Assembly: GCA_031270525.1 (NCBI GenBank)
Contig: JAISXN010000185.1
Coordinates: 1-5,186, forward strand
Length of the DNA: 5,186 nt
Direction of reading: 5' to 3'
Source of the DNA: Candidatus Symbiothrix sp.
GTDB lineage: Bacteria > Bacteroidota > Bacteroidia > Bacteroidales > Azobacteroidaceae
The notes under the pieces were generated by a model. The model ran no database searches, was not told the origin of the DNA, and was given only the letters and a program-made list of their open reading frames with translations. The translations under genes and the position numbers were made by a program. Shown in pieces: positions 1 through 5,186 of the stretch; positions within the stretch are counted from its first letter, which is position 1; each line of letters opens with the position of its first letter.

Positions 1-744
1 GAGTCGCCGGCTTACATCAGTCCTTCGGCGAATTTGACGCCCGAAACGGTTTACGTAGGCGCTTTTGCGTATATCGGCGAAAATGTCAGCCTGGGGAAAA
101 ACGTGGAAATTTATCCTCATGCCTATATCGGCGATAATGTTACGATTGACGACGATACGATTATTTATCCGGGCGTGAAAATTTATGCCGGCTGCAAGGT
201 TGGGAAAAGATGTATCATCCATTCGGGAGCAGTGATCGGCGCCGACGGATTCGGTTTTGCCAAAGACAGCGATAACTACAAAAAAATTCCCCAATTGGGA
301 AATGTCATGATTGAGGACGACGTCGAAATCGGCGCGAATACAACCATAGACCGGGCCGTAATGGATTCGACAATCATCCGCCGGGGTGTGAAACTGGACA
401 ATTTGATTCAGGTGGCGCACAATGTAGAAATCGGGGAAAATACGGTAATCGCGGCGCAAACAGGTATCTCCGGTTCGACCAAAATCGGAAAAAGCTGCAT
501 GCTCGGCGGACAAATCGGTTTGGCCGGCCACATCAAAATCGGTGATAATGTGAGCATCGGCGCACAATCCGGTATCATCGGCAATATCGAATCGGGAAAA
601 AGCGTTATCGGTACACCTGCTTTCGATGTGAAAAATTTCTTCCGTTCAAGCATTATTTTCCAAAAATTGCCGGAAATATATAAAACCACAGGACAACTTC
701 AAAAAGAAATAGAAACGCTTAAAAAAGAATTAAACAAAGACTAA
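1..744 (+). CDS. lpxD: LpxD, UDP-3-O-acylglucosamine N-acyltransferase (5' end missing)
   Basis: Third enzyme of lipid A synthesis: transfers a 3-hydroxyacyl chain from acyl carrier protein to the free 2-amino group of UDP-3-O-acyl-glucosamine, in the cytoplasm. The frame is open from base 1, giving 247 residues before TAA at 742-744. About 100 N-terminal residues (the uridine-binding domain of this family) should lie upstream, judging from the roughly 340-residue family length. Hexapeptide repeats of the left-handed beta-helix type (I-G-x-N-V/T) run through most of it. The catalytic His is in VAHNV (bases 418-420), matching E. coli His239, and a second conserved His is in AGHIKI (bases 529-531). 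Their 37-residue spacing equals that of E. coli His239 and His276. GADGFGF, typical of LpxD, is also present. The end is a charged helix, the usual LpxD C-terminus. A TTG at 34 is not the start, because family-like sequence continues before it. First visible gene of the lpx operon. Confidence 0.96.
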   Translation, partial: ESPAYISPSANLTPETVYVGAFAYIGENVSLGKNVEIYPHAYIGDNVTIDDDTIIYPGVKIYAGCKVGKRCIIHSGAVIGADGFGFAKDSDNYKKIPQLGNVMIEDDVEIGANTTIDRAVMDSTIIRRGVKLDNLIQVAHNVEIGENTVIAAQTGISGSTKIGKSCMLGGQIGLAGHIKIGDNVSIGAQSGIIGNIESGKSVIGTPAFDVKNFFRSSIIFQKLPEIYKTTGQLQKEIETLKKELNKD

Positions 745-751
745 AATCAGA

Positions 752-2140
752 ATGAATACAAAACAACATACGTTAAAAGAAAGCTTTTCCCTGAAAGGAA
801 AGGGATTACACACGGGACTTGAAATAGAAATCAAATTTAATCCTGCTCCGCCCAATCACGGTTACAAAATTAAGCGGATTGATCTGGAAGAACAGCCGGT
901 AATCGAAGCCCTGGCTGAAAATGTAAAAGGAACCAAACGAGGAACGGTCCTTTCAAAGAATGAAATCTCCATTTCCACCGTAGAGCACGCAATGGCCGCA
1001 TTGTACGCCTACGAAATCGACAACTGCCTGATTGAAGTAAATGCGCCCGAATTTCCAATTCTGGATGGAAGTTCGATCGTATATGCCAATGAAATTGAAC
1101 GGGTTGGAATTGTCGAGCAAGACGCTGTAAGGGAATATTATATTGTAAAAAATAAAATCGAAGTGACCGATAGTGAAACCGGTTCTTCGATTACGGTTCT
1201 TCCCGACGACAGTTTCGGAATCAATGTGCATATTACATTCGACTCGTTTTTCTTAGATAATCAATATGCTACATTAAACAGCCTGAAAGATTTCAAAGAA
1301 GAAATAGCAGCGAGCCGTACTTTCGTTTTTGTCCGCGAAATCGAACCGCTTTTACAACATGGATTGATAAAGGGCGGCGATTTGGATAATGCCATTGTCA
1401 TTTACGAACATCAAATCACTCAGGAACGTTTAGACCAGTTGGCCGATACCATGGGCGTCAGGCATAAAGACGCTTCGGAATTGGGCTATATCATGAATAA
1501 ACCTTTGGTTTATAACAACGAGCCGGCACGACATAAGTTGCTGGATATTCTGGGCGATATTGCACTGATCGGGAAACCGCTTACCGGACGAATTATCGCC
1601 GACTGTCCGGGGCATAAAATCAACAACCAATTTGCCCGCATTATCCGCAAAGACATCAAAATGAATGATGTACAGGCTCCGGTCTACAATCCGAATCTTC
1701 CGCCCGTTATGGATATCGGCAGAATTAAAGAATTGCTTCCGCACAGATTTCCTTTTTTATTGGTCGATAAAGTCATTGAAGTAGGAGAATTACATATTGT
1801 CGGAATTAAAAATGTGACGGTCAACGAACCGTTTTTCCAAGGACATTTTCCCAACGAACCGGTCATGCCGGGTGTTTTAATGGTTGAGGCAATGGCGCAG
1901 GCTGCCGGTCTTTTGGTGCTGAATTCGTTGGACGAACCGCACAGGTATTCAACCTATTTTATGAAAATCGACAATGTAAAATTCCGTCAGAAAGTAGTGC
2001 CGGGCGATACCCTGATTTTCAAAGTAGAATTGGCTTCCGAGTTCCGGAGAGGCATTGCCATTATGAAAGGATATAGCTTTGTGGGAGAAAAAGTGGTGTG
2101 TGAAGCTGAATTTATGGCTCAAGTAATAAAAAATAAATAA
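752..2140 (+). CDS. lpxC-fabZ: Bifunctional LpxC deacetylase / FabZ 3-hydroxyacyl-ACP dehydratase
   Basis: A 462-residue fusion. Residues 1 to about 302 are LpxC, the zinc-dependent deacetylase that commits UDP-3-O-acyl-GlcNAc to lipid A. Visible residues are Glu78-His79 in TVEH, Thr190 in SRTF, His261, Lys262, Asp265 and Asp269 in RHKLLDILGD, and His288 in PGHK. These match the E. coli zinc ligands (His79, His238, Asp242) and catalytic residues (Glu78, His265). After a short linker, residues from about 319 are FabZ, which dehydrates 3-hydroxyacyl-ACP in fatty acid elongation. Its catalytic His365 (QGHFP) and Glu379 (MVEAMAQ) are both present, as is LPHRFPFLLVD. Both halves therefore look active. 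This fusion is the normal arrangement in Bacteroidetes. The ATG at 752 lies 7 bases after the lpxD stop, with an A-rich leader and no Shine-Dalgarno site. LpxA and LpxD on either side draw on the same 3-hydroxyacyl-ACP that FabZ consumes. Confidence 0.98.
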   Translation: MNTKQHTLKESFSLKGKGLHTGLEIEIKFNPAPPNHGYKIKRIDLEEQPVIEALAENVKGTKRGTVLSKNEISISTVEHAMAALYAYEIDNCLIEVNAPEFPILDGSSIVYANEIERVGIVEQDAVREYYIVKNKIEVTDSETGSSITVLPDDSFGINVHITFDSFFLDNQYATLNSLKDFKEEIAASRTFVFVREIEPLLQHGLIKGGDLDNAIVIYEHQITQERLDQLADTMGVRHKDASELGYIMNKPLVYNNEPARHKLLDILGDIALIGKPLTGRIIADCPGHKINNQFARIIRKDIKMNDVQAPVYNPNLPPVMDIGRIKELLPHRFPFLLVDKVIEVGELHIVGIKNVTVNEPFFQGHFPNEPVMPGVLMVEAMAQAAGLLVLNSLDEPHRYSTYFMKIDNVKFRQKVVPGDTLIFKVELASEFRRGIAIMKGYSFVGEKVVCEAEFMAQVIKNK

Positions 2141-2142
2141 TT

Positions 2143-2922
2143 ATGGTTCAAAGTTTATCATCGGTACATCCCGATGCAAAAATTGGAGAAAACGTTACAA
2201 TCGGTCCTTTTGTTACGATAGAAAATGATGTAGTGATAGGCGATAATACCTACATATATCCGAATGTTGTAATTATGAACGGCGCTAGAGTCGGTAAAAA
2301 CTGCCGGATTTTTCCGGGAGCGGTAATCTCGGCCATTCCCCAGGATCTGAAATTCCGAGGAGAAGAAACAACGGCCGAAATCGGCGACGGTACAACCATC
2401 AGGGAATGTGCAACCGTGAACAGAGGAACTGCCGCAAAAGGCAAGACTATTGTCGGAAATAATTGTCTGTTAATGGCTTACTCACATACAGCGCATGACT
2501 GTATTTTGGGAAGTAATGTGATACTGGGAAATACGAGTCAATTGGCAGGAGAGGTCGAAGTGAACGATTATGCTATTTTGAGCGGCGGAACTTTGGTACA
2601 CCAGTTTACACAAATCGGCAAACATGCGATGATTCAGGGCGGCTCCCGGGTCAATAAAGACATTCCTCCCTATATCATCGTTGGGCGCGAGCCGATTACA
2701 TATTCGGGAATTAACATTGTAGGCTTGAGAAGAAGAGGCTTTGATAACGAAAAAATTTCAGCAATCCAGGAGATTTACCGGATTTTATATCAATCGGGAT
2801 TGAATTATAAAGAAGCTGTGAAACAAATTGAAGAAACCGTTCCTTCTTCGGCTGAAAAGGAATCTATTGTTTCTTTTATTTTAAATTCTCAACGCGGAAT
2901 TGTACGGGGATACTTTGAATAA
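2143..2922 (+). CDS. lpxA: LpxA, acyl-ACP--UDP-N-acetylglucosamine O-acyltransferase
   Basis: First enzyme of lipid A synthesis: moves a 3-hydroxyacyl chain from ACP to the 3-OH of UDP-GlcNAc. It has 259 residues (E. coli 262), so it is full length. The N-terminal two thirds are hexapeptide repeats forming a left-handed beta-helix, and the C-terminal part from about residue 190 (GINIVGLRRRGF) is the helical domain. The catalytic His is His118 in HTAHDC, equivalent to E. coli His125. VHQF, IPPYIIV and GLRRRGF are also LpxA signatures. The position matching E. coli Gly173, which sets acyl chain length, is Gly167 by my alignment (offset 7 from the catalytic His would give 166; the local GG makes the exact register uncertain by one). 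Either way a Gly is present, which would allow a long acyl chain. The ATG is only 2 bases after the lpxC-fabZ stop, which suggests translational coupling. The gene ends directly at the heptad repeat block. Confidence 0.97.
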   Translation: MVQSLSSVHPDAKIGENVTIGPFVTIENDVVIGDNTYIYPNVVIMNGARVGKNCRIFPGAVISAIPQDLKFRGEETTAEIGDGTTIRECATVNRGTAAKGKTIVGNNCLLMAYSHTAHDCILGSNVILGNTSQLAGEVEVNDYAILSGGTLVHQFTQIGKHAMIQGGSRVNKDIPPYIIVGREPITYSGINIVGLRRRGFDNEKISAIQEIYRILYQSGLNYKEAVKQIEETVPSSAEKESIVSFILNSQRGIVRGYFE

Positions 2923-3000
2923 ATTGAGAATTGAGAATTGAGAATTAATGTTCTTCATTCTCAATTCTTCATTCTCAATTCTCAATTCTCAATTCTAAAT
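2923..3000. repeat. Inverted array of 7-base repeats (ATTGAGA / TCTCAAT)
   Basis: The left arm has three exact ATTGAGA units (2923-2929, 2930-2936, 2937-2943) plus ATT. After AATGT, the right arm (2952-3000) is exactly seven 7-base units: TCTTCAT, TCTCAAT, TCTTCAT, TCTCAAT three times, and TCTAAAT. TCTCAAT is the reverse complement of ATTGAGA. Bases 2923-2946 can pair with 2977-3000 at 23 of 24 positions, leaving a 30-base loop. Because the units are periodic, other registers are possible, for example 2963-2986 with two mismatches. A 9-base copy, AATTCTCAA at 2884-2892 inside the end of lpxA, can also pair with 2924-2932. The block starts right after the lpxA stop and ends 8 bases before the next start codon. 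Possible roles are a transcript-end or mRNA-stability hairpin, or a structure controlling the next gene. There are no spacers, so this is not a CRISPR array. Confidence 0.93.
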
Positions 3001-3008
3001 TAAAAATT

Positions 3009-3563
3009 ATGGTTTATAGATTTGTTATTTTGTCTGATGAAGTAGATGATTTTAGAAGGGATATTTTGATTGATTCCGATGCTACTTTTTATGATTTGCA
3101 TGAAGCAATTCTGGACTCTGCCGGATATAAGAAAGACCAGATGACTTCTTTTTTCATTTGTGACGAAGACTGGATGAAGGAAAAAGAAATCACCTTAGTG
3201 GAAATGGACACGAATTTGGAGGAAGATAGCTATGTGATGGATGCCGTTCGTCTGAGCGATTTATTGGATGAAGAACGTCAGAAATTGCTGTATGTTTTTG
3301 AACTGTTGACCGAAAGGGCTTTTTTCATGGAATTGAAGGAAATCATTACAGGGAAAAATCAACCGAAAGCCCGATGCGTTAAATCTGTCGGGAATCCTCC
3401 TGCTCAAACGACTGATTTTGAAGAATTTGAATCAAAATCGCAGACGCCGGTTGCTCACTTGGATGATGATTTTTATGATGAAGAAGATATTTTGAATCTG
3501 GATGAATACGATGAAGAGGATTTTGGAAATCTGAGCGAAGGAAATCCGTTTGAGGGGTATTGA
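3009..3563 (+). CDS. pRiA4b ORF-3-like protein with acidic tail, function unknown
   Basis: A 184-residue soluble protein without a signal peptide or membrane segment. The N-terminal part (VYRFVILSDEVDDFRRDI, then FYDLHEAILDSAGY) and the central part (VRLSDLL, KLLYVFELLTERAFFMEL) resemble the plasmid pRiA4b ORF-3-like family. Databases often label that family as an IS1096 passenger protein although it is not a transposase or resolvase. Residues 116-150 look like a flexible linker rich in Pro, Gln, Ser and Thr. Residues 151-172 are strongly acidic, with 13 Asp or Glu in 22, broken by Tyr, Phe and Leu. The ATG at 3009 follows TAAAAATT, an A/T-rich leader without a Shine-Dalgarno site, 8 bases after the heptad block. 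No promoter is recognised in the gap, so it may be read from the lpx operon. The family assignment is from memory of its sequence pattern. The biological role is unknown. Confidence 0.85.
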   Translation: MVYRFVILSDEVDDFRRDILIDSDATFYDLHEAILDSAGYKKDQMTSFFICDEDWMKEKEITLVEMDTNLEEDSYVMDAVRLSDLLDEERQKLLYVFELLTERAFFMELKEIITGKNQPKARCVKSVGNPPAQTTDFEEFESKSQTPVAHLDDDFYDEEDILNLDEYDEEDFGNLSEGNPFEGY

Positions 3564-3567
3564 ACCT

Positions 3568-4023
3568 TTACGGGTGCGGCTTTTCCGCCGCATAATACAC
3601 CGTCAACAGGTTTTGCTCGCGAAGTATTTGACGAATATCATTAACTAATCCCATGGGGGTATTCCTGTCTATTTTCAGAATTACGACAATTTTACTTCTT
3701 TCGTCCGGCGCAATTTGACTTTTAATACTTTTCAATTCTTCCGGCATCGCCTCCAAAGTCGTAAAATCGTTATTAAGTTGTATCGGCGCTTGTTCTTCTA
3801 CCGGTGTATCTTCGGTTTTTCCTGCAATTATATAAATAAGAAGCGATTTCTCCTTTAGCTTTTGAAGCTCTTTGGTATTCGGAAGTTGAAATTGCGTAAG
3901 CGCGGGAACGGAGCGCATGTTGACGACCAGCATAAAGAAAAGCAGCAAGGTAAAAATCAAGTCCGGCAAAGAAGTTGTATTCAAGGAAGGAACTTCGCGA
4001 TGTGTTTTGCGGAATCTACTCAT
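3568..4023 (-). CDS. exbD: ExbD/TolR-type biopolymer transport protein, second copy
   Basis: A 151-residue inner-membrane protein with a short basic cytoplasmic N-terminus and one membrane helix at about residues 19-37, followed by a periplasmic domain. Asp21 in SLPDLIF corresponds to the essential membrane Asp of ExbD/TolR (E. coli ExbD Asp25), through which protons pass at the ExbB interface. The end, VVILKIDRNTPMGLVNDI onward to LLTVYYAAE, matches the conserved periplasmic ExbD fold. A Glu/Pro-rich stretch at 69-80 is a variable loop. The ATG at 4023-4021 overlaps the stop of the upstream exbD by 8 bases (ATGAGTAG), and an AGGAGG lies 6 bases before it. It is the last gene of the operon in this window. 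Its stop is 4 bases from the stop of the convergent pRiA4b-like gene. Whether it serves TonB, Tol or another system cannot be told from sequence. Confidence 0.93.
   Translation of the reverse strand: MSRFRKTHREVPSLNTTSLPDLIFTLLLFFMLVVNMRSVPALTQFQLPNTKELQKLKEKSLLIYIIAGKTEDTPVEEQAPIQLNNDFTTLEAMPEELKSIKSQIAPDERSKIVVILKIDRNTPMGLVNDIRQILREQNLLTVYYAAEKPHP
3575..3592. terminator. Possible weak hairpin between convergent genes
   Basis: TGCGGC (3575-3580) and GCCGCA (3587-3592) form a perfect 6-bp G/C-rich stem with a 6-base loop, close to where two convergent genes stop. Neither strand has a run of T after the stem, and the stem lies within the last codons of exbD. It may therefore be chance or a weak, bidirectional transcript-end structure. 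Confidence 0.25.
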
Positions 4024-4609
4024 TTGCGCCCTCCTTTCTTTCCGATTCTTTTTCCGAAATCCGGAGCGGATAGGCTTCCCTGATTGCCGTTCGCTGCTCC
4101 TCGGTCAGACGCTCGAAAGATTTATCAAACCGTTCGTTTGCCAACTCATTTCGCAGGTCGTCGTAAGCCGCCGATAATTCGCCCAGCACGGAAATGTATG
4201 TCTGATAAGAAGTTTTACGGCTTATTTCAAAATTGATAACGGCATGGGGCGTCACGGAAACAAGTCCTAATTCCGGAATTTCAATTTCTTGTTTTTCGGG
4301 TAAATAATCCGAATTTTCGGGATTGGCAATGAATTTCTTAGCAATATCCCGTATTTCATATAGCTTAACCGGCTCATCTTCCATGAAAACCGTATTATTC
4401 TCATCAATGGAAAAAGTAACGAAATTGCGTTTTTCTATGTCAATTTTCTTTTTCAGTTTGGCTTCGGAAGTATCCGGCAATAATTGCCTGTAAATTCCTG
4501 TTTTAGAACTTAATGAACCTGAAAGCAAGAAAAAAAGCAACAAAATAAAAGCGATATCTGCCGATGATGTTGCATTAAACGGGGAAATACTTCGCTTGAA
4601 ACGGGGCAT
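4016..4609 (-). CDS. exbD: ExbD/TolR-type biopolymer transport protein, first copy, with long C-terminal tail
   Basis: A 197-residue inner-membrane protein. The N-terminus MPRFKRSISPFN is basic and cytoplasmic, and one membrane helix spans about residues 17-32. Asp18 in SSADIAF is the conserved proton-path Asp of the ExbD/TolR family. A periplasmic domain follows (VTFSIDENNTVFMEDEPV, later SVTPHAVINFEISRKTSYQTYISVLGEL, split here only by description). Residues from about 147 form an additional charged, probably helical tail rich in Glu, Lys and Arg, absent from the shorter downstream ExbD. I chose the ATG at 4609-4607: it gives the usual ExbD start and lies 1 base after the stop of the preceding gene. 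A longer reading from TTG at 4663 would overlap that gene by 53 bases. Its end overlaps the next exbD by 8 bases. It is clearly diverged from its neighbour, so the two are paralogues with distinct roles in one complex or a heteromeric pair. Confidence 0.92.
   Translation of the reverse strand: MPRFKRSISPFNATSSADIAFILLLFFLLSGSLSSKTGIYRQLLPDTSEAKLKKKIDIEKRNFVTFSIDENNTVFMEDEPVKLYEIRDIAKKFIANPENSDYLPEKQEIEIPELGLVSVTPHAVINFEISRKTSYQTYISVLGELSAAYDDLRNELANERFDKSFERLTEEQRTAIREAYPLRISEKESERKEGANE
4030..4035 (-). promoter_or_regulatory. Shine-Dalgarno site for the downstream exbD
   Basis: On the minus strand AGGAGG is followed by GCGCAA and then the ATG at 4023-4021, a perfect core motif with 6-base spacing. 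It sits inside the last codons of the preceding exbD (Lys-Glu-Gly). Other starts in this window have A/T-rich leaders without such a motif, as is normal in Bacteroidetes, so this one stands out. Codon content alone could also produce it. Confidence 0.5.
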
Positions 4610-4610
4610 T

Positions 4611-4838
4611 TTACTTGTTATTTTTAAAATGACTCCACAAAATGCCTCCGAAAAGGGCAGCAAACGTCAGTATCAATACGATATAAAGCCAGTAAATCAG
4701 CGCAGACGTTCCCACAGTATTGCCTCTATTGTCTTCTTTCACGTAATCTGCAAAAAACCAAACTGTTATTGCAATCGTAAGCAACATGCAAATCCAAAGG
4801 ACAACGGTCGATATTTTATTGTAAGATGAAGGTTTCAT
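4611..4838 (-). CDS. Small two-helix membrane protein of the Exb operon, function unknown
   Basis: A 75-residue, very hydrophobic protein with two predicted membrane helices, at about residues 11-30 (VVLWICMLLTIAITVWFFA) and 46-68 (ALIYWLYIVLILTFAALFGG). They are joined by a short polar loop with KEDNRGN, and the protein ends in a basic tail, SHFKNNK. I do not recognise a named family. Its position is the best clue. Its ATG overlaps the stop of the exbB-type gene by 4 bases (ATGA), and its stop is 1 base before the ATG of the first exbD, so it is made together with the channel complex. A structural or assembly subunit of the ExbB-ExbD motor is a reasonable inference but is not shown by sequence. 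Similar small membrane proteins occur, to my knowledge, in comparable Bacteroidetes clusters, usually annotated as hypothetical. Confidence 0.85.
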   Translation of the reverse strand: MKPSSYNKISTVVLWICMLLTIAITVWFFADYVKEDNRGNTVGTSALIYWLYIVLILTFAALFGGILWSHFKNNK

Positions 4839-5186
4839 TTGTATTTGATAATCATATCTAATATTTTGATGGAGTCATCTTCCATATCATTGACGATTCC
4901 TTCAACTTTGTTAAGAATGTAATTATAAAAGAGTTGGAGGATAATTGCCACAATCAAACCCGCAACCGTAGTAATCAGAGCGACTTTCATTCCTCCCGCA
5001 ATAATGGCCGGACTTATATCGCCGTATTGCTGGATATTATCAAACGCCTGAATCATTCCGATTACAGTCCCCAGAAATCCGAGAGCGGGTGCAATCGTAA
5101 TAAACAAAGTAATCCAGGAAAGATTTTTTTCCAAAAGCCCAACTTGGACGCTGCCGAAAGAAGTGATAGACTTATCAATGACTTCG
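4835..5186 (-). CDS. exbB: ExbB/TolQ/MotA-type proton channel protein (5' end missing)
   Basis: C-terminal 116 residues of an inner-membrane channel subunit that, with ExbD, turns proton flow into work on TonB- or Tol-type partners. The frame is open to the window edge, so the N-terminus lies beyond 5186. A TTG at 5134 is not the real start, since family-like sequence (DKSITSFGSVQVGLL) precedes it. Two membrane helices are visible: one containing ITIAPALGFLGTVIGMIQAF and one containing VALITTVAGLIVAIILQLF. The first includes the A-P-x-L/G-F-L-G-T-V-x-G-M-I core of the ExbB/TolQ/MotA family. The second, with its T-T-x-x-G-L, lines the pore in known ExbB structures. The tail after YNYI is a charged helix. 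The stop overlaps the next start by 4 bases. The gene symbol reflects family and context, and TolQ cannot be excluded. Confidence 0.93.
   Translation of the reverse strand, partial: EVIDKSITSFGSVQVGLLEKNLSWITLFITIAPALGFLGTVIGMIQAFDNIQQYGDISPAIIAGGMKVALITTVAGLIVAIILQLFYNYILNKVEGIVNDMEDDSIKILDMIIKYK

Noticed and set aside
34..36. TTG as the start of LpxD
   Set aside because: The same frame is open to base 1 and the residues before it fit the protein; the hexapeptide domain alone would lack the family's N-terminal domain. The gene is cut by the window edge.
408..1866. Several minus-strand frames inside lpxD and lpxC-fabZ
   Set aside because: They are antisense to strongly conserved coding sequence, and none shows a domain or signal of its own.
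2923..3000. CRISPR array
   Set aside because: Repeat units are 7 bases and contiguous, with no spacers and no cas genes nearby.
3017..3024. TAGATTTG, a match to the Bacteroidetes -7 promoter consensus TAnnTTTG
   Set aside because: It lies inside the pRiA4b-like coding sequence, downstream of the start codon, with no TTG-type -33 element at the right distance.
3009..3563. Resolvase or transposon gene, as the family label might suggest
   Set aside because: No recombinase catalytic motif, no terminal inverted repeats and no target duplication are visible; the heptad block is not at both ends.
3862..4177. Two overlapping plus-strand reading frames opposite the exbD genes
   Set aside because: They lie opposite well-supported ExbD coding sequence, have no recognisable domain, and are low-complexity basic sequences typical of shadows.
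4610..4663. Longer N-terminus for the first ExbD from TTG at 4663
   Set aside because: It would overlap the small membrane protein gene by 53 bases and place unusual residues before the standard ExbD start at 4609.
4596..4829. Plus-strand 77-codon frame opposite the small membrane protein
   Set aside because: The minus-strand frame has two clear membrane helices and fits the operon spacing exactly; the plus frame has no such support.
5132..5134. TTG as the start of the ExbB-type protein
   Set aside because: The frame continues to base 5186 with sequence that fits the family, so the real start is outside.

Overview
The window looks like part of a Bacteroidetes genome, most likely order Bacteroidales. 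The main reasons are an in-frame fusion of LpxC (lipid A deacetylase) to FabZ (3-hydroxyacyl-ACP dehydratase), A/T-rich leaders in place of Shine-Dalgarno sites before most genes, and an ExbB / small membrane protein / ExbD / ExbD gene order. These are recognised from general family knowledge. No database search was made, and no genus is claimed.

Bases 1-2922, plus strand, hold a tight lipid A operon: the 3' part of lpxD, then the lpxC-fabZ fusion, then lpxA. Gaps between them are only 7 and 2 bases. LpxA adds the first acyl chain to UDP-GlcNAc, LpxC deacetylates the product, and LpxD adds the N-linked acyl chain. The FabZ half consumes the same 3-hydroxyacyl-ACP pool that LpxA and LpxD use, so the operon joins the start of lipid A synthesis to its competing branch in fatty acid synthesis.

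Bases 2923-3000 are a non-coding, almost perfectly phased 7-base repeat. Three ATTGAGA units are followed by seven units of the complementary type, TCTCAAT and variants, so the whole block can fold into a long A/T-rich hairpin. It fills nearly the whole gap between lpxA and the next gene.

Bases 3009-3563, plus strand, encode a 184-residue protein resembling the plasmid pRiA4b ORF-3 family, with a very acidic tail and no known role. It converges with the next operon, with only 4 bases between the two stop codons.

Bases 3568-5186, minus strand, hold an ion-motive-force motor operon. In transcription order it contains an ExbB/TolQ/MotA-type channel protein (5' end outside the window), a 75-residue two-helix membrane protein, and two different ExbD/TolR proteins. 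Junctions are a 4-base overlap, a 1-base gap and an 8-base overlap, so the four genes are almost certainly co-transcribed and probably translationally coupled. Such complexes usually energise TonB-dependent outer-membrane transport or Tol-like envelope functions. No tonB or tol gene is visible here.

Most of the window is conserved housekeeping content. The parts least explained by known biology are the heptad hairpin array, the small membrane protein inside the Exb operon, and the acidic pRiA4b-like protein. There is no mobile element, CRISPR array, tRNA or rRNA that I can support.
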